Source of the DNA: Alicyclobacillaceae bacterium
Lineage (GTDB): Bacteria; Bacillota; Bacilli; Alicyclobacillales; Alicyclobacillaceae
Direction of reading: 5' to 3'
Assembly: GCA_019683615.1 (NCBI GenBank)
Contig: JADGIC010000004.1
Location: forward strand, 1-44,344
Length of the DNA: 44,344 nucleotides
The notes under the pieces were generated by a model, which saw nothing but the letters and a program-made list of their open reading frames with translations, ran no database searches and was not told the DNA's origin. Both the position numbers and the translations under genes were made by a program. Below are positions 42,554 through 44,344 of this stretch, one piece after another. Every line of letters begins with the position of its first letter. Position 1 is the first letter of the stretch.

Positions 42554-44248
42554 ATGGCGATGAGACGTCACACTCTGTCAAGGGCCACGCTGGTCTTGGC
42601 TTCCGCCGCGATGATGGCGACATTCAGCGCGGGCACGGGCGCACCGGCGATGGCCTCTTCGGCCAACACGCTCACGATTGGCCAAGCGTTTCCCTTTCAA
42701 AACGAGTTCATCCCGTTTATCGCAACCGACCTGTACACGAACAACATCTGGTCGATGGCGTTTGACTCGCTGCTCAACTTCAACCACAAGTTGGACTTCA
42801 TTCCGTGGCTGGCGAAGTCTTGGAAGTGGTCGAAGGATCACAAGACGCTCACAATGTGGCTGCAGCCAAACGCGAAGTGGTCTGACGGCCAGCCCATCAC
42901 ATCTGACGACGTGTTGTTGACAATGGACTTCCTCGCCTCGAAGGCGTACAACACGACATTGAAGGGCGAGTACGAATCTTTGGTGGATCCCATCGTCGGC
43001 GCCCAAGAGATTGTCAAGGGCAAAAAGACCTCCTTCGCCCAGACCGGGGGGTTCACCAAGATCAACGACAAAGAGTTTCAGATTCACCTGGATTCGCCCG
43101 ATGCCGCGGTGTTGTACAGCGACATCGCCGCCATCGTGCCGCTGCCGTCTCACATCCTCAAGAAGATCCCGTTTCAGAACTGGGGCAGTATCAGTTTCAA
43201 CAAGAAGCCGACCGTGGTCGACGGTCCGTACCAGTTTGTGCAGGTCAACGGCACGGACAACGTCGTCTTCAAGGCCAACCCCCTCTATTGGAAAGGCAAG
43301 CCGAAAATTGAGAACCTCGTCTTCAAGACGGACAACCCGGACGTCGCACCGGGACTGCTGCGCAACGGCAGCGTCGACTTCCAAATTAACGGCTTGAAGG
43401 CGTCCGACGTTGCGAAGTTGAAGACGTTGAAAAACGTCTACGTAAAGGCTTTGCCGGACAACGGATGGTACTATTTGGGCGCCAAGCTGAACAAGCTGCC
43501 GGAGCTGAAAGACTACCGGGTGCGCGAGGCGTTTGAATACGCGCTCAACCGGCAGGCGATGGTGCAAGGAATCATGAAAGGGTACGGCAGCGTCGTCAGC
43601 GGTCCGTTGCCGGATGTGTCGTGGGCGGCTGCGACCCCCAAAGACGGGTTGAATCCGTACCCGTACAACGTCGCGAAAGCCAACCAACTGTTGGACGAGG
43701 CGGGCTGGCGGAAGGATGCCAACGGCAACCGCATCGATCCGGTGACGAAACAACCGGCCGAATTCCAATTGACCTACCCGATTGACCCTGTGCGCGAAGC
43801 GATTGCGGTGAGTGTCAAGCAGTCGTTCCAGGCACTCGGCATCCAAGTCGACCTGAACACCCCGCTGGACATTCTGACCTTTTACGACAAGGTGCAGAAG
43901 GACGACCCGAGCATACAGTTGTTCGTGGCGGGGTGGGAACTCAGCGTGGACCCGGATCCCCGCAGCTTGTGGGGTTCTCAGAATCCGATGAACTACGAGC
44001 GGTGGGTGGATGCGACGAATGACAAGTTGATTGACGACACCTGGCAGGCCAAGGCATTTGACCCGGCGTACCGCAAGAAGGCGCTGATTAAGTGGCAATT
44101 GTACGTGAACAAGCAGATGCCGGTCAACTTCTTGTTCTCGAAAGACAACCTGTACGCCGTCAACAAGCGTGTGCACATTCCGGACAACGACTGGGTCCCG
44201 ACCGGCCACCTGCCGCTCAACCCGCAAGAGTGGACGGTGTCACAGTGA
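42554..44248 (+). CDS. ABC importer substrate-binding protein, family 5 (peptide/nickel type)
   Basis: Binds oligopeptides, nickel chelates or other solutes outside the cell for a DppBCDF/OppBCDF-type importer. ATG 42554 is about 9 nt after AAAGGGAG and gives 564 aa. The N-terminus is a Sec signal (MRRHTLSRATLVLASAAMMA...APAMASSA) with an AMA-SS cleavage site and no Cys, so it is not a lipoprotein, unusual for a Gram-positive. The mature domain is typical: KTLTMWLQPNAKWSDGQPITSDDVLLTMDFL, AVLYSDIAAIVPLPSHIL, VDGPYQFV, VREAFEYALNRQAMVQGIM and NPYPYNVAKANQLLDEAGW. Ligand unknown. Permease genes would be expected downstream. Confidence 0.93.
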   Translation: MAMRRHTLSRATLVLASAAMMATFSAGTGAPAMASSANTLTIGQAFPFQNEFIPFIATDLYTNNIWSMAFDSLLNFNHKLDFIPWLAKSWKWSKDHKTLTMWLQPNAKWSDGQPITSDDVLLTMDFLASKAYNTTLKGEYESLVDPIVGAQEIVKGKKTSFAQTGGFTKINDKEFQIHLDSPDAAVLYSDIAAIVPLPSHILKKIPFQNWGSISFNKKPTVVDGPYQFVQVNGTDNVVFKANPLYWKGKPKIENLVFKTDNPDVAPGLLRNGSVDFQINGLKASDVAKLKTLKNVYVKALPDNGWYYLGAKLNKLPELKDYRVREAFEYALNRQAMVQGIMKGYGSVVSGPLPDVSWAAATPKDGLNPYPYNVAKANQLLDEAGWRKDANGNRIDPVTKQPAEFQLTYPIDPVREAIAVSVKQSFQALGIQVDLNTPLDILTFYDKVQKDDPSIQLFVAGWELSVDPDPRSLWGSQNPMNYERWVDATNDKLIDDTWQAKAFDPAYRKKALIKWQLYVNKQMPVNFLFSKDNLYAVNKRVHIPDNDWVPTGHLPLNPQEWTVSQ

Positions 44249-44344
44249 GGCTTGGCAGCCGCCAGGCGTTCAGGCAGCCCGTGCACCGGCGGATGTGGCG
44301 TGCAACCCCCGGGCGGCGCCCCGGTGTGGCCGGTAAAGCCCCCC
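44245..44344 (+). CDS. Possible start of a further gene (partial, runs off the window)
   Basis: A GTG at 44245 overlaps the stop of the solute-binding gene (GTGA), and its frame stays open to the end (33 codons). The translation, MRLGSRQAFRQPVHRRMWRA and onward, is Arg-rich and does not clearly resemble a permease N-terminus, so the overlap alone supports it. Confidence 0.22.
   Translation, partial: MRLGSRQAFRQPVHRRMWRATPGRRPGVAGKAP

Overview
The window looks like a chromosomal segment of a high-GC, spore-former-type Firmicute, most likely near Alicyclobacillus/Kyrpidia. This is inferred from gene order and protein similarity recalled from memory; no search was run. The supporting signs are the accD-accA-pfkA-pyk and icd-mdh-polA-mutM-coaE order typical of Bacilli, strong Shine-Dalgarno sites, sigma-A-like promoters, and many GTG and TTG starts in a GC-rich background. 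No insertion sequence, integrase, phage gene, CRISPR array or rRNA was recognised.

Region 1 (1-14.2 kb, + strand) is a housekeeping block: a 65-aa conserved small protein, accD and accA (acetyl-CoA carboxylase carboxyltransferase), pfkA and pyk (glycolysis), a small membrane protein, trpS, icd and mdh (TCA cycle), polA, mutM, coaE and a membrane-anchored lytic transglycosylase. It ends at a solitary tRNA-Leu(GAG) with its own consensus promoter and a terminator-like hairpin.

Region 2 (14.6-32.8 kb, + strand) is the most distinctive part. A LacI-family regulator precedes a strong promoter with two operator-like palindromes just downstream of the -10. A tightly packed run of fifteen genes follows: a four-gene sugar-type ABC importer (lipoprotein, double ATPase, two permeases), a fused CoA-transferase, a 3-hydroxyacyl-CoA dehydrogenase, a thiolase, a cyclase-family hydrolase, a lactonase-like metallo-beta-lactamase-fold protein, a second cyclase-family hydrolase, an SDR, a second fused CoA-transferase, a 3-hydroxyisobutyrate/tartronate-semialdehyde-type reductase, an AcuI-like reductase and a glycerate kinase. 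I read it as an uncharacterised catabolic operon: import, hydrolytic ring or amide opening, CoA activation, beta-oxidation-like cleavage to acetyl-CoA, and a C3 branch draining through glycerate to 2-phosphoglycerate. The substrate cannot be named from sequence.

Region 3 (32.8-40.4 kb, mostly - strand) holds a MoaD-MoaE fusion, a + strand D-2-hydroxyacid dehydrogenase, and a - strand cluster that reads, in transcription order, unknown 132-aa protein, tenA, modA-like lipoprotein, modB-like permease, glcD-like FAD oxidase. Upstream lies a divergent purA.

Region 4 (40.5-44.3 kb, + strand) has a LysR regulator divergent from purA, an overlapping lipoate/octanoate-transferase-like gene, and a family 5 (peptide/nickel type) solute-binding protein with a structured leader and no lipobox. 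A possible further gene runs off the right end.
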